This document shows positions 1 through 7,426 of a stretch of 18,227 nt of DNA, piece after piece. A program made the position numbers and the translations under genes. The stretch comes from Pseudomonadota bacterium (GTDB lineage Bacteria; Pseudomonadota; Gammaproteobacteria; Burkholderiales; Burkholderiaceae_B): NCBI GenBank assembly GCA_023386765.1, contig JAEWJD010000018.1:1-18227 (forward strand), in the 5' to 3' direction. Numbering within the stretch: the first letter of the stretch is position 1; every line of letters starts with the position of its first letter. The notes below the pieces were generated by a model that was not told the origin of the DNA, searched no databases, and saw only the letters and a program-made list of their open reading frames with translations.

Positions 1-10
1 GAGGGGGGCC

Positions 11-37
11 GGGCGGCGCACTCAGGTGGCACCGCCC
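11..37 (-). other. Possible hairpin downstream of the Rieske gene
   Basis: Arms GGGCGG (11-16) and CCGCCC (32-37) form an inverted repeat with a 15-nt loop just after the stop of the leftward oxygenase gene. There is no T-tract after it on the minus strand, so it is at best a weak or Rho-assisted transcription end. In DNA this GC-rich, such short arms also arise by chance. Confidence 0.25.
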
Positions 38-45
38 AGCCGGGC

Positions 46-1377
46 TCAGGCCTCCGTGGCCTTCAGGGGCGTCATGGTGTCGGCATGCGCTGCCATGAAC
101 TCATCGAAGTCGGCGATCGGCGAGAGCTTGGCGATGCCGCGTACGCCATAGCTGTCGGCATGGGCGGCGGCGGCCGGCTCGATGCCCTGGGTGAGATCCT
201 TGGCCAGGCGCATCAGCATGCGGCGGGCCGCCATGATGGGCAGGTCGGACTTGACCAGGCGCTCTTCCGAGCGGTCGACGATGCCGGGGTGGCCTTCCAC
301 GCTGAGCATCGATTCCTGCAGGGCGCGGTCCTGCTCGTTCACGCCCAGGATGCCGGTGAAGCTGGTGCTGCGCTGCATGTCGCGATCGATCAGGAAGTCG
401 TTCTCGATGTTGGCATCGGGCAGGAAGGTGTCGATCACATAACCGTGCGGCAAGCGGAAGGTGCCTTTTTGCGAGCGCGGCGGGAAGCGTTCGCCGGCGG
501 CGACTTCAGCCAGGGTTTCCGGCGGCAGGGCGCGGTCGGGTGAGTAGACATAGCCGAAGCCGGTGGTGGTGGTGTCGTCGATCGGCACCCAGGCGCGGCC
601 GGCCAGGATCGGGTCGTTGATCGAGCGTGGCACGGCACTCCACATGGGCAGCATCCACTGCGTGACGCGCCAGAAGTACTGGCCTTCGTAGTCCCGGCGC
701 GAACCGTAGACGAAGCCGTAGTCGGTTTCGCGCAGCGTGATTTGCGGCGCGCCGTCCTGGGCCAGGCGTTGCCAGTCGGGGGAGCTCTTGGTGACGTTGA
801 CACGGCTGTGCAGGAAGCTGATGTGCGAGGTGTCGATTTCGCCTTCGGCGGCCTGCAGCCAGTTGCTGCGATGCAGCCAGCGCGAGCACTTGACCTGCTC
901 GTCGGGCAGCGATACCCATTCCATGCCGGGCAGTTCGGGCCGGCGTTCGCTCGGGCCCATGTACACCCAGACCAGGCCACCGCTTTCATGGGTGGGGTAG
1001 CTCTTGATGCTGGCCTTCTGCTTGAGGGCGATGAAGTTGTCCGGCGGCACGATGTTGGGGATGTCCACGCACTCACCGTTCACGTCGAACTTCCAGCCAT
1101 GGTAGACGCAACGCAGGCCGCATTCTTCGTTGCGGCCGAAGTACAGCGGCGCGCGGCGGTGAGGGCAATAGGCGTCGATCACGCCGACCCGGCCCTGGGT
1201 GTCGCGAAAGGCGATCAGGTCTTCGCAGAGGATGCGGATGCGCACGGGCGTGCAGTCGGGCGCGGGCAGTTCCTCGCTGGTGAGGGCCGGCAGCCAGAAG
1301 CGGCGGAACAGGTTGCCCATGGGCGTGCCGGGGCCGACGGCGGTCAGGATGCGGTAGGGGTCGTCGTGCTGGGTCAT
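46..1377 (-). CDS. Rieske non-heme iron aromatic ring-hydroxylating oxygenase, alpha subunit (phthalate 4,5-dioxygenase-like)
   Basis: This 443-residue protein is the catalytic subunit of a two-component aromatic oxygenase acting in the cytoplasm. The Rieske [2Fe-2S] ligands are visible as C71-x-H73 and C90-x2-H93. The mononuclear iron site is D182-x2-H185-x4-H190. Length and the N-terminal GPGTPMGNLFRRFW stretch fit the phthalate 4,5-dioxygenase/phenoxybenzoate-dioxygenase-like branch, whose members act as alpha-only oligomers with a separate reductase. AGGA lies 8 nt before the ATG. The gene follows the Gfo/Idh dehydrogenase by 42 bp in the same direction, a pairing also found in phthalate catabolism. 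No ferredoxin reductase is present in the window, so electrons must come from a gene elsewhere. The family call is firm; the substrate (an aromatic carboxylate or aryl ether) is unknown, and either a hydroxylase or an O-demethylase is possible. Confidence 0.93.
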   Translation of the reverse strand: MTQHDDPYRILTAVGPGTPMGNLFRRFWLPALTSEELPAPDCTPVRIRILCEDLIAFRDTQGRVGVIDAYCPHRRAPLYFGRNEECGLRCVYHGWKFDVNGECVDIPNIVPPDNFIALKQKASIKSYPTHESGGLVWVYMGPSERRPELPGMEWVSLPDEQVKCSRWLHRSNWLQAAEGEIDTSHISFLHSRVNVTKSSPDWQRLAQDGAPQITLRETDYGFVYGSRRDYEGQYFWRVTQWMLPMWSAVPRSINDPILAGRAWVPIDDTTTTGFGYVYSPDRALPPETLAEVAAGERFPPRSQKGTFRLPHGYVIDTFLPDANIENDFLIDRDMQRSTSFTGILGVNEQDRALQESMLSVEGHPGIVDRSEERLVKSDLPIMAARRMLMRLAKDLTQGIEPAAAAHADSYGVRGIAKLSPIADFDEFMAAHADTMTPLKATEA

Positions 1378-1419
1378 GGCTAATCCTTTGAGGTGGCGAA
1401 GCGGTGGGGGCCCGGCGCG

Positions 1420-2622
1420 TCAGCGGGCGGGCGAGGCGATCGGGTGTTGCGGCGCCAGGGTGACTTCGCGCCCGGTGCGCGAGGACTCCAGGATGGCGAG
1501 GGCGGCCAGTACGGTATTGCGGCCGAAGGCGGCATCGCGCAGCACCGGCCGGATGCCGTGGATGGCGTCGTAGAGTTCGTCGATGGTGTCGCCCTGGCCA
1601 TAGTCGCCACGACCCACATGAGCGGGGATATCGCGTGGGCCGTCAGCGTCATAGACGGTCACGCCATCAGGGCTGGGGCGCAGGTCGGCGTGTTCGCAGG
1701 TGGCGATGAAGATGCCGAAGTGCGGTTGCTGACGTGCCGTCTGGGTGGCGGCGTAGCTCTTTGCCACCGGGCCGCCGTAGCCCAGGCGTTCGGTTTTGAG
1801 GGCGGCTTCCTGGGCCGGCGTCAGGCCGGCCAGCAGCTTGCGCGACTGACCGTGGCGGGCGGTTTTCGGGCGGCCGCTTTCGGCGATCCAGCCTTGTAGT
1901 TCGTCGCTGTCGAAGTGGTCGTAGCCGCTGTAGGCCAGGGTCGCGACCACGCCGTTGGAAAGGGTGACGAAGGCCGCGCAATGACCTTCCGTGGGGCGTG
2001 CGGGATCCAGCCGGCCGGCCGAGGCGCGCACCGACACAATGGTGGCGTCAGCGATGGTCTTGATCATGTCAAGCTGGTGGGGCAGCTGGCTGAACAGGAT
2101 CCCGCCGCCTTGCTCGGTATCCAGTTCTTCGGGGCGGCGTGGCCGGTAGAGGTAGTCGGTGTAGTTCCAGGCGTTGATCATCGCCAGGCGTCCGAACTCG
2201 CCGCCCTGGATCAGCTCGCGCATGGTGCGGACCACGGGGTCGTGGCTGCGCGAGGTGCCCACGACCAGTTCGATACGGCTGCGGGCGGCGGCCTCGACCA
2301 TGCGGCGTGCGTCGTCATCGTTCAGGGTGAGGGGCTTTTCGACAATGATGTGCTTGCCGTGCCCGGCGGCCAGGAGCACCTGCTCGCAGTGGTATTGATG
2401 CGGCGAGGCGATATAGACGGCATCCAGTGCCGAGCCAGCCAGCATGGCCGCCAGGTTGTCGTAGGTGGGAATGCCGTAGTCGGCCCCGAAGGCGGCCCGG
2501 GTGGCGGCGTTGGGGTCGCAGGCCGCGACGATCTGCGCCTTCGGATGCCGCTGCATCGGAGGTGCCATCAGGACGGCGCCGGCGAAGCCCAATCCACAGA
2601 TGCCAAAGCGAAGTCGTTCCAT
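1420..2622 (-). CDS. Gfo/Idh/MocA-family NAD(P)-dependent oxidoreductase (possible dihydrodiol dehydrogenase)
   Basis: The protein begins with a Rossmann fold: G10-x-G12-x2-G15 in the first strand-turn-helix. It carries the family EKP motif at about residues 95-97, with K96 the expected catalytic lysine. I chose the ATG at 2622 (400 aa) because the fold begins immediately after it. The 25 extra residues from the ATG at 2697 (MMPARPS...) do not resemble the family, and neither upstream ATG (2697, 2637) has a ribosome binding site. The site before 2622 is also weak, so the start is uncertain. Many family members act on sugars or inositols, but phthalate 4,5-dihydrodiol dehydrogenase (Pht4/OphB) also belongs to it. 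Location directly upstream of a phthalate-dioxygenase-like gene makes dihydrodiol oxidation the best guess. A strong operator-covered promoter precedes it. Confidence 0.85.
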   Translation of the reverse strand: MERLRFGICGLGFAGAVLMAPPMQRHPKAQIVAACDPNAATRAAFGADYGIPTYDNLAAMLAGSALDAVYIASPHQYHCEQVLLAAGHGKHIIVEKPLTLNDDDARRMVEAAARSRIELVVGTSRSHDPVVRTMRELIQGGEFGRLAMINAWNYTDYLYRPRRPEELDTEQGGGILFSQLPHQLDMIKTIADATIVSVRASAGRLDPARPTEGHCAAFVTLSNGVVATLAYSGYDHFDSDELQGWIAESGRPKTARHGQSRKLLAGLTPAQEAALKTERLGYGGPVAKSYAATQTARQQPHFGIFIATCEHADLRPSPDGVTVYDADGPRDIPAHVGRGDYGQGDTIDELYDAIHGIRPVLRDAAFGRNTVLAALAILESSRTGREVTLAPQHPIASPAR

Positions 2623-2706
2623 CGAGAGGTGTTCCATTGCAGGCACGCAGCGGGGGCTGCCGCGCGCGAATTCAGGGGAAGGCCGGGCCGGCATCACGCT
2701 GCCGGC

Positions 2707-2737
2707 ATAAAGTATACTTTATTGATGTGAAGTATAC
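2707..2737. promoter_or_regulatory. Paired GTATAC operators upstream of the Gfo/Idh-Rieske unit
   Basis: Site 1 is a perfect 16-bp palindrome (ATAAAGTATACTTTAT, 2707-2722). Site 2 has the same GTATAC core at 2732-2737. Their centres (2714.5 and 2734.5) are exactly 20 bp apart, so they lie on one face of the helix. ATAAAGTATAC recurs at 6565-6575 in front of the TTT receptor gene. GT...AC-cored palindromes are typical of FadR-subfamily GntR regulators, and one is encoded at 6661-7365. Binding by that protein is inferred. Confidence 0.7.
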
Positions 2738-2758
2738 GTTTGTTCGGATGCATGTCAA
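2731..2758 (-). promoter_or_regulatory. Sigma-70 promoter for the Gfo/Idh-Rieske unit, overlapped by operators
   Basis: On the minus strand a perfect -35 TTGACA (2753-2758) is followed after 16 bp by TATACT (2731-2736), which differs from the consensus -10 at one base. The -10 lies inside operator site 2, and the 16-bp palindrome sits just downstream of the expected start (about 2724). This is a classical repression geometry. The promoter lies between the gamma-glutamyltransferase stop (2768) and the dehydrogenase, so the last two genes form their own unit. Confidence 0.7.
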
Positions 2759-2767
2759 GACGGTTTC

Positions 2768-4288
2768 TCACCAGGCCAGGGCGTCGGCTTCGCGGCGCAG
2801 GTCGGCCGCCGCCTCCAGCACGCCGTGGGGCAGTCGTTGCACCGCTTTGATGGAACCGAAGTAGAAGGGGTGCAGGGAGTCGCTGACGACTGGCACGCCG
2901 GCGTCGCGCAGGCCCTCCCGCACCGTCTGGGGGAAGCCCGGTTCGCACATGACTTCGCCATTGCGCGCGATGCTCCAGCGGGGCGCGTCGATGGCGTCGG
3001 GCAGGCGCCAGCCATCGATCAGGGTGTTGCTGATGCACTGCACGCCGGTCGTGGTCTGGCTGACGCCGCCGGGCGAGACGGCGAACAACACCGGGCGGCC
3101 CCGGCAACTGACGATATAGGGGTTGAGCGTATGCACCGGCCGCCTGCCTGGCGCCAGGCCGTTGTGGCGCGCGGGATCGAGGCTGAACTCGCTCAGGCGG
3201 TTGTTCATCAGTACGCCGGTGGCGGGGTCGACGCAGCCGCTGCCAAAGGGCTGAAAAACACTTTGCAGCATGACCAGCCCATTGCCCTGGCGATCCACCA
3301 TGACGATGCCCGCCGTATCGCCGGGTTCGCCATGACGCGCAACGCCGGCTGCCCCGGCGTGTTGGTCCGCTTGCCAGGGCCAGCGCGCGTCGGGGTCGGC
3401 GATGCGGTCATGCAGCCCGGGCAATAGTTCCCGCGCCCGCAGGATCTGCGCCAGCAGGCGGGCCTCACGCGGTTGGCCGAAGGTCGGGCGCAGGGTTTGC
3501 AGCTGGGCCAGCATCAGCGGCCCGACGGAGTTGGGCGGCATGACCGCGGCGCTGAAGCGGCCGTAGTCCTGCTGCACGCTGTCGCCCCAGTCGGCGTGGC
3601 TGCGAGTCAGGTCGTCAGCCTGGATCAAACCGCCGGTGGCTTGCGAGAAGTCGCAGAGCGCGCGCGCCACCGGGCCTTGGTAGAAGCCGGCTTCGCCTTG
3701 CGCCGCGATGCGTGACAAGGTGTCGCCCAGTGCCGGCTGGCGCCAGGGAACGCCAGCCGGGCGGTCTTGGCCACCCTCCTGGAAGGCGGCAGCAAAGCCG
3801 GGCTGTTCGCGCACGGCGGGCGTGGCCAGTTGCAGGTTGCGCGCCAGCTCGCTGGCAAAGGGCATGCCGTCGGCGGCCAGTGCGATGGCACTGTCCAGCA
3901 GAGCGGCCCACGGCAGGCGGCCGTGGCGGCGATGGGCCTGGGCCCACAGGCGCACCAGGCCCGGGGTGATCCAGCTGCGCGGGCCGCGCGCGTCGATGGC
4001 GGCGCCGAACTGCGCGGGCGTGGCCCGCGCGGGCGCGCAACCCGAGCCATTGAGCGCCTGGATGCGGCCGCTGGCGGCGTCATGGAACAACAGCATGCCG
4101 CAGCCGCCCAGCGAGGTGGCGTGCGGCAGCGCGACGGTCAGTACCGCGGAGGCGGCGATCATCGCGTCCACCAGGCTGCCGCCGCGTTCGAGTTGCAAGG
4201 CGGCGGCGCGGGTGGCCAGCGGATGGCCGGTGCTGATGGCGGCGTGCTGGCCGTAGCGGCTGGCACGCGGGCGCAAGGGACCTGTCAT
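2768..4288 (-). CDS. Gamma-glutamyltransferase (gamma-glutamyltranspeptidase) family protein
   Basis: This is an N-terminal-nucleophile hydrolase family member, normally made as a precursor that cleaves itself before a catalytic threonine into large and small subunits. The N-terminal SLVDAMIAASAVL region matches the family GG-x-x-x-DA core. The predicted cleavage and nucleophile residue is T325 in GDTAGIVMVD, followed by QSVFQPFGSG and the oxyanion-type SPGG motif, as in the YwrD-like branch. The ATG at 4288 (506 aa) has GGGAG 7 nt upstream; an earlier in-frame ATG at 4348 does not add family sequence. There is no signal peptide, so unlike classical periplasmic GGT it is predicted to be cytoplasmic. 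It lies 93 bp after the extradiol dioxygenase gene in the same direction. It may hydrolyse a gamma-glutamyl or other amide bond in a pathway intermediate, which is inference. Confidence 0.88.
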   Translation of the reverse strand: MTGPLRPRASRYGQHAAISTGHPLATRAAALQLERGGSLVDAMIAASAVLTVALPHATSLGGCGMLLFHDAASGRIQALNGSGCAPARATPAQFGAAIDARGPRSWITPGLVRLWAQAHRRHGRLPWAALLDSAIALAADGMPFASELARNLQLATPAVREQPGFAAAFQEGGQDRPAGVPWRQPALGDTLSRIAAQGEAGFYQGPVARALCDFSQATGGLIQADDLTRSHADWGDSVQQDYGRFSAAVMPPNSVGPLMLAQLQTLRPTFGQPREARLLAQILRARELLPGLHDRIADPDARWPWQADQHAGAAGVARHGEPGDTAGIVMVDRQGNGLVMLQSVFQPFGSGCVDPATGVLMNNRLSEFSLDPARHNGLAPGRRPVHTLNPYIVSCRGRPVLFAVSPGGVSQTTTGVQCISNTLIDGWRLPDAIDAPRWSIARNGEVMCEPGFPQTVREGLRDAGVPVVSDSLHPFYFGSIKAVQRLPHGVLEAAADLRREADALAW

Positions 4289-4323
4289 GGCAGTCTCCCG
4301 GAAAGGCAGGCAATAGGAAGAGG

Positions 4324-4375
4324 CGCGAGGACGGACCCTCGCGTGCATCGGCTGGCGCCCGCAGCCGGGGCGCCA
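4324..4375 (-). other. Two hairpins in the dioxygenase-GGT spacer
   Basis: Hairpin one has arms TGGCGCCC (4353-4360) and GGGCGCCA (4368-4375), an 8-bp stem with a 7-nt loop. Hairpin two has arms CGCGAGG (4324-4330) and CCTCGCG (4337-4343), a 7-bp stem with a 6-nt loop. Both are perfect and fill most of the 93-bp gap between the two genes. Neither has a T-tract, so they are more likely mRNA-stability, processing or attenuating structures than intrinsic terminators. Confidence 0.4.
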
Positions 4376-4381
4376 CCGGCT

Positions 4382-5461
4382 TCAGGCGCGTTCGCGCGCC
4401 AGGCGCAGCTGGGTGGCCGCGCCCGAGGTCAGCAGGGCATGGATGGCGAACTCGTCGCGCAGCCGCTCGGGATCCATTTCCAGGAGCGCGGCGCGCTCGC
4501 GGGCGTCGAGCGCGTAGCCGTCGCACCAGGCGGCGGGGTCGGCGAGGTAGCGGCGTGCCGCCTCGGGGTCGCTGCGCAGCTGGAACAAGGCCTCCACCAG
4601 CGGTACCTGGTGGCCGGAAAGCGCCGGGTAGATCAGAGGTTCGCGCGGTTGCGGTTGGGTCAGGTCCCAGGCCAGCACGCTGTAGGTGTGGTGCCAGGAC
4701 GGTTCGAAGGTGGCCATGAAGGGCTTGCGGTTGCCCATGGCGCCGGCCGCGATGAGGGGGGCGCGCAGCTCCAGATTGCCGGTGCGATCCAGGGCTGCAT
4801 CGTCCAGCGCCAGCAGGGCGGTGAGGTTGCCGGCGCACATCTGTTCGTAGAGCTGGCGGTCGGTGTCGACATCCGGGTTCGGATAATGCCGCGTGCCCGG
4901 GTAGTGCGAGAGCCCGCCGCTGGCGATCAGCAGTGCGCGCCGCCCCATGCGGGTGACCGCGCGTGCCAGGGCCTGGCCAAAGGCGTAGCAGCGCAGGGCC
5001 GAGGGTTGCGGCGGGATATAGGCATTCACGAAGATCGGCGTCATGGGGATGTCGCGGCCGAACCCCATGAACTCGTAGGGGATGGTGAATGCCGTGGGCA
5101 GCTTGGCCGACAGGGTGTAGGCCAGGTCGAATTGCTCGTCCTCCATGGCCCGTACCAGGTCATAGCCCATGGTGGGATCAAGCGTCCAGTCACCGCGATG
5201 CTTGTGCATGCCGTCGGCGCGGGCTGCGGCATGCAGGCAGAAGGCCGGCACCGAATGGGTCACGAAATGGTCGCCGTGGTCGTTGGCCAGCACGATGATG
5301 CAATCGGGTTGCAGGCCGCGCAGATATTGCCCGGCCTGCGCCATCAGTTGATGCAGGCGGTCGACCTGCGCCAGGTCTTCGGTGTCCGGTCGCGACAGGA
5401 ACTGCGGGGCATGAGGCACGCAGGCCACGCCCACGATGCCGGGAGAAAGGGGGGAGTGCAT
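4382..5461 (-). CDS. LigB-type extradiol ring-cleavage dioxygenase with C-terminal LigA-like domain
   Basis: This 359-residue class III (non-heme Fe2+) extradiol dioxygenase should open a dihydroxylated aromatic ring next to the hydroxyls. Candidate iron ligands are H17 (VPHAPQ), H62 (NDHGDHF) and E231 (NLELRAP). The candidate acid-base histidine is H186 in SGGLSH. After the LigB domain (about 1-280), residues 285-350 resemble the protocatechuate 4,5-dioxygenase small subunit LigA, with the pattern RRYLADP...ERAALLEMDPERL. The protein is therefore a single-chain beta-alpha fusion, an arrangement known in gallate dioxygenases. GAGGT 6 nt before the ATG supports the start. It sits 36 bp after the TTT receptor gene and before the GGT gene. 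Protocatechuate, gallate or aminophenol-type substrates are all possible. Confidence 0.88.
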   Translation of the reverse strand: MHSPLSPGIVGVACVPHAPQFLSRPDTEDLAQVDRLHQLMAQAGQYLRGLQPDCIIVLANDHGDHFVTHSVPAFCLHAAARADGMHKHRGDWTLDPTMGYDLVRAMEDEQFDLAYTLSAKLPTAFTIPYEFMGFGRDIPMTPIFVNAYIPPQPSALRCYAFGQALARAVTRMGRRALLIASGGLSHYPGTRHYPNPDVDTDRQLYEQMCAGNLTALLALDDAALDRTGNLELRAPLIAAGAMGNRKPFMATFEPSWHHTYSVLAWDLTQPQPREPLIYPALSGHQVPLVEALFQLRSDPEAARRYLADPAAWCDGYALDARERAALLEMDPERLRDEFAIHALLTSGAATQLRLARERA

Positions 5462-5497
5462 GGGATTACCTCGTCGGTGATGCGGGCGGTGTCCGGG

Positions 5498-6517
5498 TTA
5501 CTGGTCCACCGTGACGTTGCCGGCCTTGATGATGGCGATCCATTTCTCGCTGTCGGCCTGCATGCGTTGGGCGAGTTGTTGCGGGGTGCCACCGGTCGGG
5601 ATGAGGCCCAGCTCCAGGAAGCGCTGCTGGATTTCGGGCTTGGCGAGAATGCGGTTGATGGAATGGTTGAGCTGATCGACGACGCTGTCGGGCGTGGCGG
5701 AAGGCGCCAGCAGCACGAACCAGCTGGCCATGTCGGTGGCGGGCAGGCCGGACTCGCTCAGCGTCGGCACTTCGGGCAGCGTGGGAAAGCGCTTGGGGCC
5801 GGCGATGGCCAGCAGGCGCAGCCGCTGGTTGGCCAGTTGGGCCTGGGCGGGCGCCAGGTTCTCGAAGGAGTAGTCCACGTCGCCGCTGGCCAGGGCCACC
5901 ACGGCCGGGCCGCTGCCCTTGTAGGGAATGTGCACGCCGTTCAGATTGGCCACGTGGTTAAACCATTCGCCGGCCAGGTGCAGGGTGCTGGCCGTGCCGG
6001 CCGATCCGAAAGACAGGGTGTTGTCGCGCGAGCGCGGCGCGGCGCTTTCCAGGAAGGCCTTGACGTCCTTGACCGGCATCTTGGTGCCTGCCACGAGGAA
6101 AGCGGGCACATCGACCAGGCCAATGACCGGGCGCAACGCCCGGGCGGCGTCGTAGTTGAGGTTTTTGTAGAGATAGGGGTTGTTGACCACCGAGGTCGAG
6201 GCCAGCAGCAGGGTGTAGCCGTCGGCCGGTGCGTTGATCACGAAGCGGGTGGCGATCTGGGTGCTGCCGCCCGGTTTGTTTTCGACGATGAAGGGCTGGC
6301 GGTACTCCTCGTTGAGCTGCTGGGCGATCAGGCGCGCCACGATGTCGGAGCCCCCGCCTGCGGCGAAGGGCACCACGATGGTGACCGGGCGGGCCGGATA
6401 GGCGGGCTGGGAGGCGTGGGCCGCGCTGCTGGCGCAGGCCACGATGCCCACGGCACAGGCAGTACGAAGCCAACGGGCCAGCGTGGCTGCCGGCCTGGGA
6501 AAAGCGGGGATGTTCAT
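5498..6517 (-). CDS. TTT-family (Bug) periplasmic solute receptor 1
   Basis: This 339-residue extracytoplasmic receptor belongs to the tripartite tricarboxylate transporter family, which captures carboxylates and other small acids in the periplasm. It has an N-terminal signal peptide with a likely cleavage after A35 (AHA|SQ). The family strand YPARPVTIVVPFAAGGGSD and the ENKPGGS motif follow. AGGAGA lies 6 nt before the ATG. It is the first gene of the leftward catabolic unit, directly beneath a GTATAC operator array and divergent from the GntR gene, so its ligand is probably the pathway substrate. No TctA/TctB membrane partners are present, as is common for Bug receptors in Bordetella-like genomes. 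Confidence 0.94.
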   Translation of the reverse strand: MNIPAFPRPAATLARWLRTACAVGIVACASSAAHASQPAYPARPVTIVVPFAAGGGSDIVARLIAQQLNEEYRQPFIVENKPGGSTQIATRFVINAPADGYTLLLASTSVVNNPYLYKNLNYDAARALRPVIGLVDVPAFLVAGTKMPVKDVKAFLESAAPRSRDNTLSFGSAGTASTLHLAGEWFNHVANLNGVHIPYKGSGPAVVALASGDVDYSFENLAPAQAQLANQRLRLLAIAGPKRFPTLPEVPTLSESGLPATDMASWFVLLAPSATPDSVVDQLNHSINRILAKPEIQQRFLELGLIPTGGTPQQLAQRMQADSEKWIAIIKAGNVTVDQ

Positions 6518-6527
6518 CTTGTCTCCT

Positions 6528-6556
6528 TTGTATACGTATACTCTGTTGTGTATATT
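6528..6556 (+). promoter_or_regulatory. Candidate promoter of the GntR regulator gene
   Basis: TTGTAT (6528-6533) and TATATT (6551-6556) are separated by 17 bp. The -10 is good but the -35 matches only three consensus bases. Both boxes overlap GTATAC-type sites, which would allow autoregulation. The region is very AT-rich and other placements are possible. No convincing divergent promoter for the receptor gene could be singled out, although a TATACT box lies on the minus strand at 6569-6574. Confidence 0.35.
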
Positions 6557-6575
6557 AAATAGTCATAAAGTATAC
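6530..6575. promoter_or_regulatory. Triple GTATAC operator array in the receptor-gntR divergent region
   Basis: Cores are GTATAC at 6530-6535, GTATAT at 6550-6555 and GTATAC at 6570-6575, with centres at 6532.5, 6552.5 and 6572.5, an exact 20-bp period. A fourth core at 6536-6541 abuts the first to give the 12-bp palindrome GTATACGTATAC. The spacing equals that of the pair at 2712-2737. The array lies between the leftward receptor gene and the rightward GntR gene, so one bound regulator could control both. Confidence 0.68.
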
Positions 6576-6660
6576 GAAGTGAAAAAATAATATATATGAC
6601 GTGGTAGCATGTCAAGCATCGTCTGGCCTTGTCGCGCCAGCAGAATCCGAGGGGAGATGC

Positions 6661-7365
6661 ATGGCACTTGCAGAACGCCTGCGAGCCACTTCAGACGGCG
6701 CGGAAAGCGCCGCGCCGCGCCCGGCGGGCGTGTATGAAACCTTGTTTGAACAGATCGTGGCCGGTGAGCTGCGGGCGGGTGAACGCTTGCTGATCGATGA
6801 CCTGGCCGAGCGCTTCGGCGTCAGCAAGATCCCCGTTCGTGAGGCCTTGAAGGCCCTGGAAGCCAAGGGCTGGGTCGAGTCGGCGCCGCGCCGGGGCACC
6901 TATGTGCGTGGCCTGTCGCTGTCCGAGCTGCATGAGTTGTTCGAGCTGCGCCTGATCCTGGAGCCCGAGATGACCGCCATGGCGGCCTACCGGCGGCGTG
7001 GCACCCATCTCCAGCAGTTGCTGGCGCTGGTTGAAGAGGGCGAGCGCGCCATCAAGCGCAATGACTTCGTGTCCAGTTCACGGGTCAATTCGCAGTTTCA
7101 TACCGTGATCGCCCAGGCGGCCGACAACGCGCTGGCCTTTTCGGTGATCCAGGAGCTGGAGCTGCGCCTGTGCCGTTATTTCTTCGTGGCCGAATGGAGC
7201 GAGCGCAAGGAGTCCACGCAACAGCACTTGCAGCTTTACGAGGCCATCCGTGACCAGAATGCGGACGAGGCCCGGCGCCTGACAATCGCCCACCTGAAGC
7301 ACACCGAGGCCATGGCAACGCGCTCGATCGCGTCGCTGCCGCCCGATGAGTGGGCGCGGCCCTGA
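6661..7365 (+). CDS. GntR-family transcriptional regulator, FadR subfamily (FCD domain)
   Basis: This 234-residue protein is the probable local regulator of the aromatic regulon. A winged helix-turn-helix occupies about residues 24-82, with the recognition region FGVSKIPVREALKALEAKG and wing RRGTYV. An all-helical FCD effector-binding domain follows (about 90-215). Its candidate metal ligands are N143-x3-H147, H189 and H211; asparagine stands where aspartate is more usual. The ATG at 6661 was chosen because GGGGAG lies just upstream; a GTG at 6601 would add 20 residues without domain content. FCD regulators usually bind organic acids and act as repressors released by the substrate or an intermediate. 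GTATAC arrays occur in its own promoter region and at two other control regions nearby. Confidence 0.93.
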   Translation: MALAERLRATSDGAESAAPRPAGVYETLFEQIVAGELRAGERLLIDDLAERFGVSKIPVREALKALEAKGWVESAPRRGTYVRGLSLSELHELFELRLILEPEMTAMAAYRRRGTHLQQLLALVEEGERAIKRNDFVSSSRVNSQFHTVIAQAADNALAFSVIQELELRLCRYFFVAEWSERKESTQQHLQLYEAIRDQNADEARRLTIAHLKHTEAMATRSIASLPPDEWARP

Positions 7366-7386
7366 AGCCGCTGCGCCCCGCACGTC

Positions 7387-7419
7387 AAAAAAAAGCCGAC
7401 ATTGCGTCGGCTTTTTTTT
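7387..7419. terminator. Bidirectional intrinsic terminator
   Basis: A perfect inverted repeat has a GCCGAC/GTCGGC core (7395-7400, 7406-7411), a 5-nt loop ATTGC, and flanking A8 (7387-7394) and T8 (7412-7419). It lies between the converging GntR gene (ends 7365) and ridA (ends 7427) and gives a U-tract in both directions, so it ends both transcripts. Confidence 0.93.
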
Positions 7420-7426
7420 GTGAGGA

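Noticed and set aside
2623..2697. N-terminal extension of the Gfo/Idh gene from ATGs at 2697 or 2637
   Set aside because: The added residues are unlike the family and lack ribosome binding sites. The Rossmann strand starts right after 2622. The 2697 start remains conceivable since the predicted transcript starts near 2724.
3767..6562. A 931-codon open frame on the plus strand, antisense to four genes
   Set aside because: It lies opposite genes with clear catalytic motifs, signal peptides and ribosome binding sites. Its product is low-complexity Gly/Ala/Arg/Val/Gln/His with no domain, as expected of the antisense frame of GC-rich coding DNA.
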